From contig NC_088295.1 in assembly GCF_032854445.1 (NCBI RefSeq), positions 9,225,385-9,289,384 of the forward strand: a stretch of 64,000 nt of DNA, given 5' to 3'. Positions 34,197 through 55,702 of the stretch are shown here, one piece after another. The notes beneath the pieces are model-generated. The model was not told the DNA's origin, did not search any database, and saw only the letters and a program-made list of their open reading frames with translations. The translations under genes were made by a program, and so were the position numbers. The DNA is from Liolophura sinensis. Its lineage: Eukaryota > Mollusca > Polyplacophora > Chitonida > Chitonidae. How positions within the stretch are numbered: position 1 is the first letter of the stretch; every line of letters starts with the position of its first letter.

Positions 34197-35010
34197 GTGT
34201 GGTACAGCTGATATCTGGTCACATATAAGCTGTGCGTACGCTCACTTCACACTGTGATAACTAGTATTTGGTCACTCCTAAGCGGTGTGTACGACCACTT
34301 CACAGTGCGGTAACTGGCGTCTGGTCAGACATAAGCGGTGTGTACGACCACTTCACAGTGTGGTTTTATTTATTTATTTGATTCATGTTTTACGCCGTAG
34401 AATATTTCACTTATACGACGGCGGCCAGCATTGTGGTCAGAGTAAACCGGGCAGTGCCCAAAGGGAACCCACGACCATCTGCAGGTTGCTGGAAGACTTT
34501 CCCACTTACGGCCGGAGGGGAAGCCAGCATGGGCTGAACTCACAGCGATCGCATTAGTGAGAGGCTTCTGTGGTAACTGGTGTCTAATCACACATAAGCG
34601 GTGTGTACGCCCACTTCACAGCGTGGTAACTGGTACTGGGTCACACATAATCAGTGTTGTACACCCACATGACAGTATGGTAACTGACATCTGGCCACAT
34701 ACAAGCGGTGTGTACGCCCACTTGACAGTGTGGTGACTGATATGTGATCACGCATAAGCTGTGGTGTACAACCAATTCACAGTGTGGTAACTGGCATCTG
34801 ATCAGACATCACCTGTGTGTTGACTAGTATCTGGTAACACATAAGTGGTGTGTTGACACCAGTTACCAGTGTGGTAAACGGTGAAGTGTGTTTACTTATC
34901 AGTGCGGTAGAATATATCTGGCCACATATACTTGGGTATCTGGTCACACACAAGCAGTGAAGTAAGTCCATTTGACAGTGTGTAGCTGTTATGAAATAAC
35001 ACATAAGATC
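34197..35010. repeat. 53-bp minisatellite interrupted by a SINE
   Basis: Units of ggtaactggcgtctggtcag, acataagcggtgtgtacgac and cacttcacagtgt recur with about 53-base spacing on both sides of the SINE at 34365-34568. The downstream units, from about 34780, become irregular. Confidence 0.9.
34365..34568 (-). mobile_element. SINE inserted inside the 53-bp array
   Basis: A reverse-oriented copy of the 10476 family. It starts with the reverse of the (aaat)n tail (tttatttatttatttgattc) and contains cacttatacgacggcggcca and gcattgtggtc. It is about 204 bp, so 5'-truncated against the 269-bp copy. The 6-bp repeat tgtggt flanks it (34359-34364 and 34569-34574), and the interrupted array unit resumes directly after it. 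Confidence 0.88.
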
Positions 35011-41470
<6,460 letters not shown>

Positions 41471-41474
41471 AAAC

Positions 41475-41585
41475 AGCAAATGGTTGTGCGTTTCCCTCAG
41501 ACTCTGTCCAATTTTCTCTCACCACAATGCTGAACACCGTCGTAAAAACCTCACTCAAATAAATGAATAAATAAATAAATATGTC
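41475..41585 (+). mobile_element. 5'-truncated SINE (3' end only)
   Basis: Only the 3' block of the 10476 family is present: gtgcgtttccctcagactct, tctcaccacaatgctgaaca and ccgtcgtaaaaacc, with a caaataaatgaataaataaa tail. Confidence 0.75.
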
Positions 41586-41864
41586 TTCCATTATGACAAT
41601 AGGATCGTGGCTGAGAAGTTCAGATGCTTTCCATTCACGTCAAACATCTATCCAGTCCCCATCTCGTCCAAGGAAACTCTAAGATTGCCCTGCTTCCATT
41701 GTTTTCGAGGTGTGGATGGCAATAAGCAGTCGATGGTGCTCTTCGCTGTAGTCATACATGAAGGTCGCTCGGAACTATCTACATTAAACTAATATGACAA
41801 ATGTGACACTTATTAGAAAAGTTCTCAATTGTAACCTGACAAAGACCAGTGGTTAACTCCAGGT

Positions 41865-41955
41865 TAGTCCACCCATAATATACCAGCCGTCATTGTATAA
41901 GTTAAAAAATATTCAGTATACGGCGTTAAACAATCAATAAATCAATAAATTATGA
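41865..41955 (+). mobile_element. Strongly diverged SINE 3' end
   Basis: taatataccagccgtcattg, tataagttaaaaaatattca and gtatacggcgttaaacaatc, then an aataaatc tail, align with the 3' block of the same family. It is older than its neighbour at 41475. Confidence 0.55.
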
Positions 41956-44490
41956 TTTCATATTCCACGAAATAAGCAAAAATCAAATCTGTAGCCTAAA
42001 GTTCATCATTGTCACGAATATACGTTAGTCGCTCTTAACGCGCAACTGAAGTTCCTCGATGTTATAGCTGATCCTCGTACACTAGTTGGAAAGAGCAGCA
42101 GATTTCATACAAGACGTTATAACTCCCATCCCAAAATAACCACATTAAATGCACAAACAAATATAAGAAATTTTAACTTACGATGTTTTTTGAAGCATTC
42201 ATAAACTTCCAAATACGTAGCAGACGCTATTCTTGAGACGCGGAGAGCATTGTTAGAAAGCTTGATACGTAGAGTAGGTTATTACGGAAAGCATTTTTAG
42301 AGAGCTTAATAGGTAGTTAAGGAGCCCTTAGGTTCATTGATAAGTATCACATAATATACAAGTGTAAATTTTTGACTCTATTTCAGCATTTTATTATTAT
42401 CATCAGGAGTAATGATGGCATAACAAAATGCTCAAATATTGAGTCAAAATGAAAGCTACCAAAGCGCCCAACCCAGTCACACAAAACTTAACCCATCCCC
42501 ATGAGTTTAGTGCCAGACGAAGTACCAACATTTTATTCATTTTTTGTCATGATTTGGAATAGGATTGTACTTTGCAGCACTCAGTACTAAAGGAGTTTGC
42601 TTTAAAAGTTACGCAGAAATACTATATTGAATTACCTTTCGTCAGTAACACCACAAGATCTAAACATCGATATGCTGAACGTCCATATTGTTGCAAAGAA
42701 AGCGCAGCCAGAATACATTTTCTGAATCATAAGGTTAAACTCCATTATCCAGTTTTCTAGAAGATTTCATTGTCTCGGATGAGGCGTTCTGACTATAAGC
42801 ACATGACTGCGTGAGGATATTCGGCAACTCAGTGTATGTTACCTATTTCGTACAACCACTTACCGTGTATCATCTTGGAGTATTGTCTACCACTATTTTG
42901 TAATGCACTACCCTGATTGAACTATTTATATATGCTCATTGTTCGAATTTGATACAGATATTACTGCATTATTGTCAGTTGAAGTTCATCATAGGTTATC
43001 CAGTGACGTAGCGAGGATCTATGCATTTTATTCAAATCGACTTTTTTATTTGAAGAGCTATTTGCATTAATTCAGACAATAGATTGTTTGTAGTGGCACT
43101 TCCACCCCAAGTAGAGATAGTTAAATATCACGAGAAACTCACGCCAATGTAATATAGTTAGAATGTATAGTGTAACCGAATCATCGACTAGGGGAAAAAA
43201 GAGCTGTGTCTCGGTCTTTGAATAGTTTATAGCATGGGTCCAAGCTGTATTTCCTGTGTTAGTGTAATTTACTTTAAAAAATTCTTTTTTCTATTGTCTT
43301 GGAAAAAAAGGACGGTTTTATTTTCTGAAGCTGTGGTAGCATGAGAGGAGTGGGGATAATTTTCCCTGGCCTAGTGAGGCAATAAAACATCTAGGTAAAT
43401 GACAATCGGGGTCTGATTAGGGTCTGAAGGGGCAATGTCCGCATGCATGAGAGTTTGGCATTGCTAGGTTCCCCTGTTATAGGCCTACTGGCTGTTTCTC
43501 ACATCACCTACAGTTTTCCCGGTTGACCTATATGGAGACGCTTCAGACAGACTGACTATGAAGAGGAAGCGATGGCCCGCAATTTAAATGATTTTGAACG
43601 TCTTCTATTAACCAAATAACAGAAATTTTAGTTACGTTTTAAGACCAAACAATTGAACTCTGTTAAACTTTGTGCCCTGATTCGGCCAGGCGCTGTAAAT
43701 CAGTAAATGGGCTGATATCTTTAACTAAAACGACATTAAAAAGATCTAAAAAGCGTGATATTTATGTATCATTGGAGTCTTGTACGCCTGAGTTTAAATT
43801 ATATTTCGCCTAGGCAATGAAATGTTGATCGCTTTGTAAAGGAATATAATGATCCAGAATGAGATTTCTGCAATTTTCAGAGGTTGGTCGACCAATTTGC
43901 TACCTATGATTAGGGTCTGGACAAAGTTGTCATGTTCCACAAGATAATCCTATTTCAATATTTAAGTTTGGCTTAACACTTTTTACGAAAATAGATTAAG
44001 CACATCAAGCAATTTATTAGTAATTTATTACTACTTTTTCAAGAATTAATGTCGTATTCAAAAAAATTGCACATTTAATTATTTATATATTTGATTGTTG
44101 CTTTTCACATATAAGGCGGCATTAGGAAACAGGAGAAATTACTGCCCTTCGTGTCGTTGTTGACAAACTTTTATTCGTGCATGATTTTCCAGGATGTCTC
44201 GTTTGTTTTTGGGTTTGCTTGGAGGCCGATTCCAGGACAGGCATATGTGCTGCCTCACTGAAATGATTTCCGGAAGATGCTGGCCAAAATGTTCAACCTA
44301 TTTCCAACCTTATGTTAACAACGACACGGTGAGGCTTATCGCCTTCCATTGAACACCAAGCAAAGAAGTCCCAATGTTGTCGAGTTGTAAAAATGTCGGA
44401 GACACTACTGTACTCAGACCTAAACGCAGATAAGTGGTTTACGTAAATGTTACCAATGTTTAAAGCCTAAACATGTATGAGACTTGCTAG
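41956..44490. other. No gene recognised
   Basis: Unique-looking AT-rich sequence with only one frame above 60 codons (42572-42760), which has no recognised domain. Confidence 0.45.
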
Positions 44491-44504
44491 CCCCATGCAA
44501 ATAT

Positions 44505-44695
44505 ATGTAGTACTATGACTTGACTCACATTTGTATGTAAAACCTTTACATTTATGTGTAAAACCTTGACTCACATTTTTGTGTAAAACCTTAACATTTG
44601 TATCTAAAACCTTGACTCGCATTTGTGTCTAATACCTTGACACACATTTGTGAGTAAAACCTGAACATTTGTATGTAAAACCTTGACTTTTCATG
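44505..44695. repeat. Small array of the tgtgtaaaaccttgactcac repeat
   Basis: About 7 worn units of roughly 26 bases (catttgtatgtaaaaccttgac type). The same unit makes up the larger array at 47560-48300. Confidence 0.85.
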
Positions 44696-45017
44696 CTTAG
44701 ATGGAGTTCCACCACAATTTTCTGAGTCTAATGTATGCCCCATCAAAAATAGTTGTCTTAACTAAGAAATACACCGAGAAATAGTATACATTTTAAAGTG
44801 GTGCCATTGTTTTATACAGTTCTTATAAAAGGTCTAAAATTTCTAATGGTTTGGTGAAATAAACACACCTAAGTTTACAATGAGAAACAGCATTTAAAAC
44901 CATAACTGGAAATTTCACTCGAGTTTCCTTGAGCTGAAATGGGGAAATTTAAAATTTAAAATTGGATGTCACCTTGTTATAAATTGGACGTTTGTACTTT
45001 TTAGAGACTTTGCTGAG
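44696..45017. other. Nothing recognised between two arrays
   Basis: About 320 bases of AT-rich unique sequence. Confidence 0.5.
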
Positions 45018-45302
45018 CCATCTACTGATCCCACATGGTGTCTTCATCTACTGATCCCACATGGTGTCTTCATCTATGATCCCACATGGTGTCTTCATCT
45101 ACTGATCCCACATGGTGTCTTCATCTATGATCCCACATGGTGTCTTCATCTACTGATCCCACATGGTGTTTTCATCTACCGATCTCACATGGTGTCTTCA
45201 TCTACTGATCTCACATGGTGTCTTCATCTACTGATCCCACATGGTGTCTTTATCTACTGATCTCACATGGTGTCTTCATCTACTGATCCCACATGGTGTC
45301 TT
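45018..45302. repeat. 26-bp minisatellite, 11 copies
   Basis: Units of catctactgatcccacatg and gtgtctt. Eleven copies were counted; two lack one base (catctatgatccc). Variants include gatctcac and tatctactg. Confidence 0.97.
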
Positions 45303-47555
45303 CAACTCCGGTTCCTGCAGTCACGGAGTCAGCGTTACGTTACTAGGCTGCATGTACACCCACATCGGCACACCCACATCGGCACACCCACACATCCACG
45401 CCTGCACCCTCATACAACAGTATGGTTCCTTCTAACCATAAACGTGACAGTCGTTATAAAAATCCAATCAAATTAGCAAGGAACTAAGCGATTGTATTCT
45501 CGCTTTATTACGTATTTGATTTCGTAACGTACACCTAGGCTTTACATGTCATTACGTAATAAGTTGTAAAACAAACAAATAAAAATCTATTTTTGAAAGT
45601 GGATATCAGATCACCAACAATTCCTTGGGTAACCAACCAGCCAAGGATGTACAAATCTCCCCAAGCTATATGTAAGAGTACAAAAGTGTGATTAATAAAT
45701 CTTGCCGAGATAGAAAACCAACTATCTGGACTAAAATTATTGCATTTTTAATTTTGTTCAAGTATTGTTTTCAGTTTTACATATTTACCTTGGTTGATGT
45801 AAAAAAAGACTTATTTAGACATTCATATTATTAGAGGGACTTATGGGCGCTCACATCTTCGGATTACCTTATCGTTGACTGACCATTAAGTGTAATTCAC
45901 CAAGAAATAATGGGACAAATTATTGTGTAAATTCCCTCAAATATGCGTGGATGTGACAGATGTACTAGTTCGCGAAGAACGCCCCCACCGGCCAACAGCA
46001 GGTCACACAACATTCCACGCAGAGTTACGCCCCTTTGGCTACGAGGTTTTATTGGCGACAAACCAAAATCCAAATACGTCGTCAAATTTTTCTTTAAACA
46101 AATAAGAAAGAAAGTGGAAGAAAGGATTCATGAGAAAATAAATACCCCATTATGCGACTTTTTCAAAGTGGTTGTTTGGCTTCTCAGAGTTGACTTTCCT
46201 CTCATTTGTGGGGCATCGTTTGGCATTCTGCCAAGCAATGACTTTTTGGAAGAAGCCAGTTTAAATAAAATGTCCAATTCATTTTCCCGAGGGAGCCGTT
46301 TCGCATTTCATCGATTTTCTGCCGGGTTTTAAAACCAGGCATGGCTAGAAAAGTATACATATGTACATTCTGGCGTCATAAGATCTACAGACCAGTGTTC
46401 ATATCGACCGTGGAGTCATTACGGATAGAAACCTTCCCATACTAACATTAGCATATGATGCGCTTCTTGATACCTGTATTACTGTGTGGAGGCATTTTCT
46501 AACCGAGCAGCCAGAATGGCTTTGTGGTGTCTAATATTATAGCGAAAAAACCTAGTCCTAGAAACTACACCAAGCCTGAGGAAGACAGGTAAAGTGAGAC
46601 AAATGTCATAGGAATGGTTTGTTAATAAATCTCGATGGCAATTACGGTCGGAATCTGCATGGTTGTCAGAAATCTGCACAATTCCATAGCACAATGCACT
46701 GTCTAGGTCGTAGTGTTCACGACGAAACACACCAGGCAAGCTTGTGGAAATGGATCGGAATCAAACCTTTGCTTAATCAAGCCTATGTCTGCACTGAAAG
46801 GCTAAATCGGATTTGTCTTTCTTTACGACTGGCTGTTGGGTTGCGCTATTGAATGAATGAGACAGCCAATGTATCATGGGGTGAAATTTAATAGAGTTAT
46901 CCTCTGCGCGTTAACCCAAAGTTTCGGCTGATTGATTCCGAGAGGCAAATGAAAGCCAGAGTAGCTCTCAGAGAAACCAGAAAGGGCTGCCATTCACTTC
47001 TTCATTCCCATGTCAGGCTTTACAGGAATTCCACCAAGAAAAATGGAAGAAAACGACATTCTTTTTGCATCGTCACATTATTATAAGCATACAGTAATAT
47101 TTTCATTCTTGATGACGATTTGTTTACAATCTGAAATCCTTCTTTGTCAAACATATTTATCTAATTTACAAGATCAACGTAGCTAATAACATTTGATTAA
47201 GCCAGTGCTGAGGCAGAAATAATCTATAGTCACTAAAGGATTACCCAATATGGCCTACGTTCTTCACAGGCAACGAACAATCTGGATAATATCAAACAAA
47301 ATTTCCCAGACTGTAGTTAAAACCACCTGTACACCACAAATCGAATGAGATGTCAATGGATGTCATGGTAAGTCTTAGAATATGCAGACCCTCAGAAGAG
47401 GGAAATCTGGAATATCCATACTTCAGCGTGTAATATCCTTCGACCATTTTTAATCGTTATATTAATGATTGACAAAAGAAGAAATAAGACATGGCTTAAT
47501 TAGTGTGTTTAGTTTTGAAAATGAATAACTAGATGCTTGAACAGTGGAAACCTCA
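45303..47555. other. No gene recognised
   Basis: Includes a 129-codon open frame at 45943-46332 with basic, low-similarity content; no domain is recognised and overlapping frames compete on both strands. The rest shows nothing. Confidence 0.45.
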
Positions 47556-47559
47556 GTGT

Positions 47560-48300
47560 AAAATCAAGATATTTTGTGTGTAAAACCTTAAAATTTGTGT
47601 GTAAAATCGCGACATTTTGTGAGTAAATTCGTGACATTTGTGTGTAAAACCTTGACTCACATTTGTGAGTAAAACCTTGACTCAAATTTGTGTGTAAAAC
47701 CTTGACTCACATTTGTGTGTAAAACCGTGACTCACATTTGTGTGTAAAACCGTGACTCACATTTGTGTGTAAAATCTTAACAGTTGCATGTAAAACTTTG
47801 ATTCACATTGGTGTGTAAATCCTTTACATTTGTGTGTAAAACCTTGACTCACATTTTTGTGTAAAACCTTACATTTGTGTGTAAAATCTTGACTCGCATT
47901 TGTGTGTAAAACCTTGACACACAGTTGTGTGTAAAACCTTAACATTTGTATTTAAAACCTTGACTCACATTTGTGTGTAAAACCTTGTCTCATATTTGTA
48001 TGTAAAACCTTAGCCCACAATGTGTGTAAAACCTCGACTCACATTTGTATATAAAACCTTGACTCACATTTGTATATAAAACCTTGACTCAACTTTGTAT
48101 GTAAAACCATGGCTCACATTTGTGAGTAATATCTTGACACTTGTGTGTTATTTCTGAACATGTGTGAGTAAAATCTTGGCATTTGTGTATAAAGTCGTGA
48201 CATTTGTGTGTCAAACCTTGACTCACATTTGTGTGTAAAACCTTGACTCACATCTGCATGTAAAATCTTGACATTTGTGTGTAAAATCTTGACATTTCTG
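47560..48300. repeat. Large array of the roughly 26-bp tgtgtaaaaccttgactcac repeat
   Basis: Units of tgtgtgtaaaaccttgactc and acattt run for about 740 bases. Many single-base variants occur, and some shorter units lack the actcac part. It is the same family as 44505-44695. Confidence 0.92.
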
Positions 48301-48663
48301 TATAAACATTTGTGCTTATAATATTGATATCTGTGAGTACAACTTTTATACACGCGTGAAAAACCTTTTCGTTTAAACACACTAAACGTGAATAATACAC
48401 GTAACAGCAAATAACCTCAAGGCTGGCTGGCCAGACAAATGACCACACGAAAGAGGCTAGATCTTTCCTCTAGTTTTGACCCGTGTGATGATTTTTAAAA
48501 AAAGTATTTAAACACATTTATACTTGTGTTTAAGTATAACAAGCACTGAGTGTTTTGGAATAATGTTGTTAACTGATGCATGTTTTTTTCATATTTCTGT
48601 TGTTGTAAATTCTTAACCATTTGATTAATTTTAATATTTTATTTGCCTAATACTTCCCCGGGA

Positions 48664-51039
<2,376 letters not shown>

Positions 51040-51405
51040 TAACGGGAAGGGAACATTTAGATATACATTTAACGCACACAACAACGTCGTAGGTAGGGAA
51101 AATTTAGATATACATCTATGCATGTAGAACACACATGATTCGTGTGCAGCACACGTGTGCTTCGCGTGAATGGCAAGTTTAGATTTACATGTAGAATGTA
51201 CATGTAATTCTTGTGAAAGGGAAGGATAGATATACATGTGGAGCACACAGGTACCTTTTTGTTGAGGGAGGGGGTGGGGGTGGGGGGGTGGAGGATAGAT
51301 ATACATGTATACCACACATGTACTTCTTGTGAAAGGGAAGGTTAGATAGCCACCTGGAGAACACATATACTTCTTATGTAGGGTGGATATACACATAAAA
51401 CACAC
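51040..51405. repeat. 47-bp-type minisatellite at the start of copy A
   Basis: Units such as tgtgaaagggaaggttagat, atacatgtggagcacacatg and tacttct recur at about 47-base spacing, more worn than the partner array at 57810-58285. The period equals that of the 2690 array but the sequence is unrelated. Open frames through it are repeat artefacts. Confidence 0.85.
51266..51291 (+). other. G-quadruplex-capable G-run cluster
   Basis: Within one minisatellite unit there are consecutive G-runs of 3, 5, 5, 7 and 2 separated by single bases (gggagggggtgggggtgggg and onward). It satisfies the G3+ N1-7 pattern four times. It is absent from the copy B array. Confidence 0.85.
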
Positions 51406-52512
51406 TTGTAATTCATCTATACAACTATCTAAGCTTCCAAATACGCTCAACGCTAAAGATTCATATATGAAATGTTCTTTTAAAACGATGCGTTGAAGAC
51501 AATTTCTATAAAATATTTACCTTTTTATAAATAGATTTTGTGGGCTTAAATGTCAGGGTTATTACTGATGGCTGAAAATAACGTAACTCAGACGGCTCTC
51601 TCCCAGCTGTATTCCTCTTTGGCATATCTATTGGAACTGCGCCAGACCTAATTATTGAAACTACCTTCCAGTAATTGCGTTGGCCTTGTTTTTTTATACT
51701 TATATATTGTGAGAGAAATCAGGTAATTGGACAAAGACGTGTACATTTCATTGTAAATTATTGATGACTTCTGATGACTTAGAAGTTCTGTATAAAGGAA
51801 TTTTATACCCCAGTGGAAAGCCTGTGAATGTGTCATTTGAGAGGATGGATATGTGTATATCAGATGTGCAGATGTCGTTCCCGATTATTGTCCCTTTCCA
51901 TCGGCAATTTTCTGCCTTCATCTAGGGAAATATTGTCATCTAACCCAAAACATCGGTCAATGTAATCCACATAAAAATTGGCAATATTTTGTACGTTTAA
52001 ATGACATCAGTAGAATCTGCTTCGTTTCCTGACGAGAAATTTGCTTAAAAAGATGGACATTCTAATGGTACCATCCTTTATTCATACCGTTGATTTTTTA
52101 ACCCTGAATAAAACAATTTACTGAAGGCGGATAGCTCCTGAGTTTTGAATAATGGAAACGTTTTGTTTTATTCTCAGCGAAAAAAAATCACTTGTGTCAC
52201 GATGAATGTACTTCTTGAAGAAATGTTCAGGAAAGTTGACCTGTGTGACAAAGAACTTTAAGGGATAGAATTCGGGCGCAGCAGATACCCTTTAGGGAAT
52301 ATAGGCTTTTGCGCTTCTATCGACTCTGTGGAAGGGGATTAAAGACAGAGAAGTGAACTGTGATCTAACCCAGCTTCCCTGAGAGAGTTAGACGCAATGT
52401 ACTTTAAACAATACCCAATAAAACAGGAACAAACTTTTAAAGTATTCTTCCGAATAAGATTTGGCTGTGCAATGAGACAAGCCTGAGCTCGTAGGGGCAT
52501 CTATATGACCTG

Positions 52513-52908
52513 TCACATCAAATTCTCTTGCCATTCAGCCTTATCCAGATAGCCCCTTAATCCAATACGCATTCCGGTGGTAAACTTTTGTGGAGAATCC
52601 GGAGATGGAGACGGAGAAATTCCAGATAGATGTCGTCTTCGGCTGTACGAAGCTTTATTCAGAGCAGGAAAAAGGTTAACATGAAACAGTGATGGAGATA
52701 GATTTTCAGTTGCTGTAAACGAATATACGGCTGGCGAGTTGAACGAATTACAGAGCCTCAGCGGCGTAGAATAAAGGCTGGAAGACTTGCCTATACGACC
52801 AGTCGTGCATAGTAAACCAATTAGAATATAACGTCTGACGTCTTCCATCCAGGTCGTTTTAATGGTGGCAACATAACAGGCCTCTATCGTAATTACGCCG
52901 TCGTCCAA
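52513..52908 (-). other. Unrecognised open frame in copy A, partly kept in copy B
   Basis: A 131-codon frame starting MDDGVITIEACYVATIK. Its partner at 60056-60307 keeps 83 codons with an in-frame 9-base difference and about ten substitutions before a deletion removes the rest. No domain is recognised. It could be a real exon, but the general similarity of the duplicates would also preserve a chance frame for a time. Confidence 0.2.
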
Positions 52909-54741
52909 AACCTGGCAAGGCCGTCAAATTTCCTTGCCAATACAGATTCCGATCCCAAACTAATATCGGAAACGTCGGTCTCTCATGCAGTGCCCATATG
53001 AGCAAAGACCTTTCAAAGGCAGCCAAAAGGCGAGATACTGTTTAATTCTTCATGCTAACAGGGAATATTTGTCTGCGAGTCTTGGCTGTTAGTTTGCCTT
53101 ACGGTGTCACTGCTTGCCGGTGTAAAATGAAATTGGCTCCTTAGAAGAATGGAACCGTTGTGAAGCTAGTCCGTTTTATTTACGTAACCCGAGCCAAAGG
53201 TGTCGATCCAATAAGAGGTATTTGTGCAATTATTTCCTTGGTGTATTATTTGTGAGAAAATTAACTTTAGTAAAGAACCATGGAGAGAGATTGGGATGAA
53301 ATAGATAGATCTGCGGAGAAAAAAGTAAAACTGAGCACTAACAGAAAAGCTTCATACGTACTGAGTTAAGTATTCGATTCGGACTTCATGTTAAATTGAA
53401 TAACAATAAGATGTCATCCAGGAATTTCATAGTGTCATACACACAAAATAAAACATTCAAAGTAATGACCGTTTTATTATTTAATTTTCACCAACAGAAA
53501 ACAACGTAGTTAAGAGTTAATCTGGAATTCATGTTCAGGCCATACTCATTAATGCAATGAATATATAAATAATTCTTATGATTTGGCCATCTACTGATCG
53601 GGCCGGTGTCCACAAAATGAGACTGGCCACCGTCGTGTCTATTGTCTTCGCCACGTGGTCCAGGCGTATGCCCACGACTAAATGGAAAAGACTTCCTGCA
53701 AAGATAATTTCATGAATTGACAGAATTAGTTTTATAGCTCAAGAAATACTCAAGCAAACCAGAAGAACCATTTCAATGACATAACGCGGTATAAAGCTCG
53801 ACATACACGTGAGCTTTATATCCAGCCCAACTCAGCTCGAATGATGTGTTGGGTCGTGGGCGCTCGTATATGAGCAATAACAACGCCTCTCAACTGGAGG
53901 TGCATATACCCTAGTCGTTACGTGTGTACCGGTCAATCAGAGACTGGAGCCATCTCCGTGCGACCAGTGGAGTTGTGTTGGGCTTTAAGTTCTGGTGGCA
54001 TTAGTTAATCCGGAGTAAGCTAAGACAAAGTTTTTTTAAACCATTATAGACAACATAAAACCTGCGAAATTTTATTGCAAAACATTACGATTGGGTGCTA
54101 ACGTATCTTGTTGTCAAAGAGTTTCCAAACTATGTCTGTGAAAATCACGAGAATGTTATCCAATGTGGTGTTACGTGAAACATATAACGAAACCCTTCCA
54201 TGATGCGAGGATTAATCGAGAGAAATCGCCTTATGAAATGTTTTGATTAAATATGTTTGAAAAAACCCTATTCAGAGCGTGTGCGATACGTTGTAATGGA
54301 TTTTAAAAATTCAATTTCTTAATGACTTGTTGAAGGGCAAGTGCGAATAAATGCTATGAGAAAGCCTGCAGAGAAAAATGTTGCAATACTCAGTTAATAG
54401 CTCAAAACTGCCAACTAGGATCTAATCATGTATTCTTTCAGATACACTTGACTGACAAATCCTTCAGTAACTGAAAAGCTCTGCTGTTTATTATTTTTTT
54501 AATGTTTTTTTTTTTCTTTTTTTTTGCGTGCAGATAGCATCATTCAGTCTATTGTCCGATGACTGGGGGTGGATTTTGCAGCTCTGCGATTGAAATAAGT
54601 TAAAGCCAAATCCAGAAGGCAGAACCTTTATAACTTTGTGTTCCCTACAGTGTAAGGCTATAAATAGGAATAGGAAGTAAAAGCAGAGCAGCGACAACAG
54701 CGTGGTAGTTAACAAACGGACGAACGTAACCTATAAAATAA

Positions 54742-54766
54742 GTTAGGGTTAGAGGTTAGGGTTTTA
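54742..54766 (+). repeat. Short telomere-like motif run
   Basis: gttagggttagaggttaggg resembles TTAGGG repeats with one interruption. The matching position in copy B (62185-62209) has one extra change. Confidence 0.5.
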
Positions 54767-55702
54767 TCTAACTGTGCATGTAAATGCTTGAACAATAGTA
54801 ACTAAGATGTCCCCTGGCACCATGACCTACTCTACAACCGCTGCTTTTATTCAGATCAAATTCATGTAGTGCGGTTTATTTACTTATATTTGTTTATCCT
54901 GTCAATCTTTCCTACATGTTGCTTTAGGCTGTTTTCTGCTCATTTCTGTGCCTTTAAATGTTTCTGCTATGTCTGCTTCAGACTTGTTTTGCGTTGAAGA
55001 TCAGGAAGTTTTGAGATTTCCTTAATGTATTTTTAAAATGTCAGAATTGAGTGGCAATTACTGTTTTTGAATGACATAGCTGTCCACTTGCTTTATTCGT
55101 ATAAAATGAGATCGGGAGGTTTGCTTTGTTTCTCCTTTGACTCTTATGAAGTCTGTTTTCATAAGACTTATTGAGACTTTAGATTTCCAACACAGTCCGA
55201 GAAAGACAGAAGATGAAGACTATCAGATTGCATTAAATGGGAGTACGCTTCTTATTCGCCATCAATCAGCCAGCCACCAGCACTTTCACTAACAGCCATT
55301 TAGATGTACATTTACTGGTTTTTAGATCAGCTACATTGTCCACAATTGCCAGCGGCGCATGCAATTCCTTCTGACTCATCGACAGAAACCTTTAACAGAC
55401 ATACAAAAAAGTACGTGCTACGACTCTTGCTAGTTTGACATCTACGAAATATATTCGGCATGATCACTGATTACGAAAATGCCGTGACCTGAGGCCATTT
55501 TGGTTATGTTTATAGACTTAGCTGCTCATTTTAGTTCAGACAGCTGGTCCTTCTACTGGTGATCTACACCGTGTTTGTCATGCTAAACGAATGCAGCATC
55601 AGACTCCCAGCTCAACGGCTACCTCCATATTTATTTCCATACATTGACGGTTGTAATTTTCTCAGATCGCGAATCTGCAGATATTTAAGTTCAGTGACTC
55701 GT

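Noticed and set aside
45943-46332. 129-codon plus-strand frame
   Set aside because: No domain recognised, and overlapping frames of similar quality occur on both strands.
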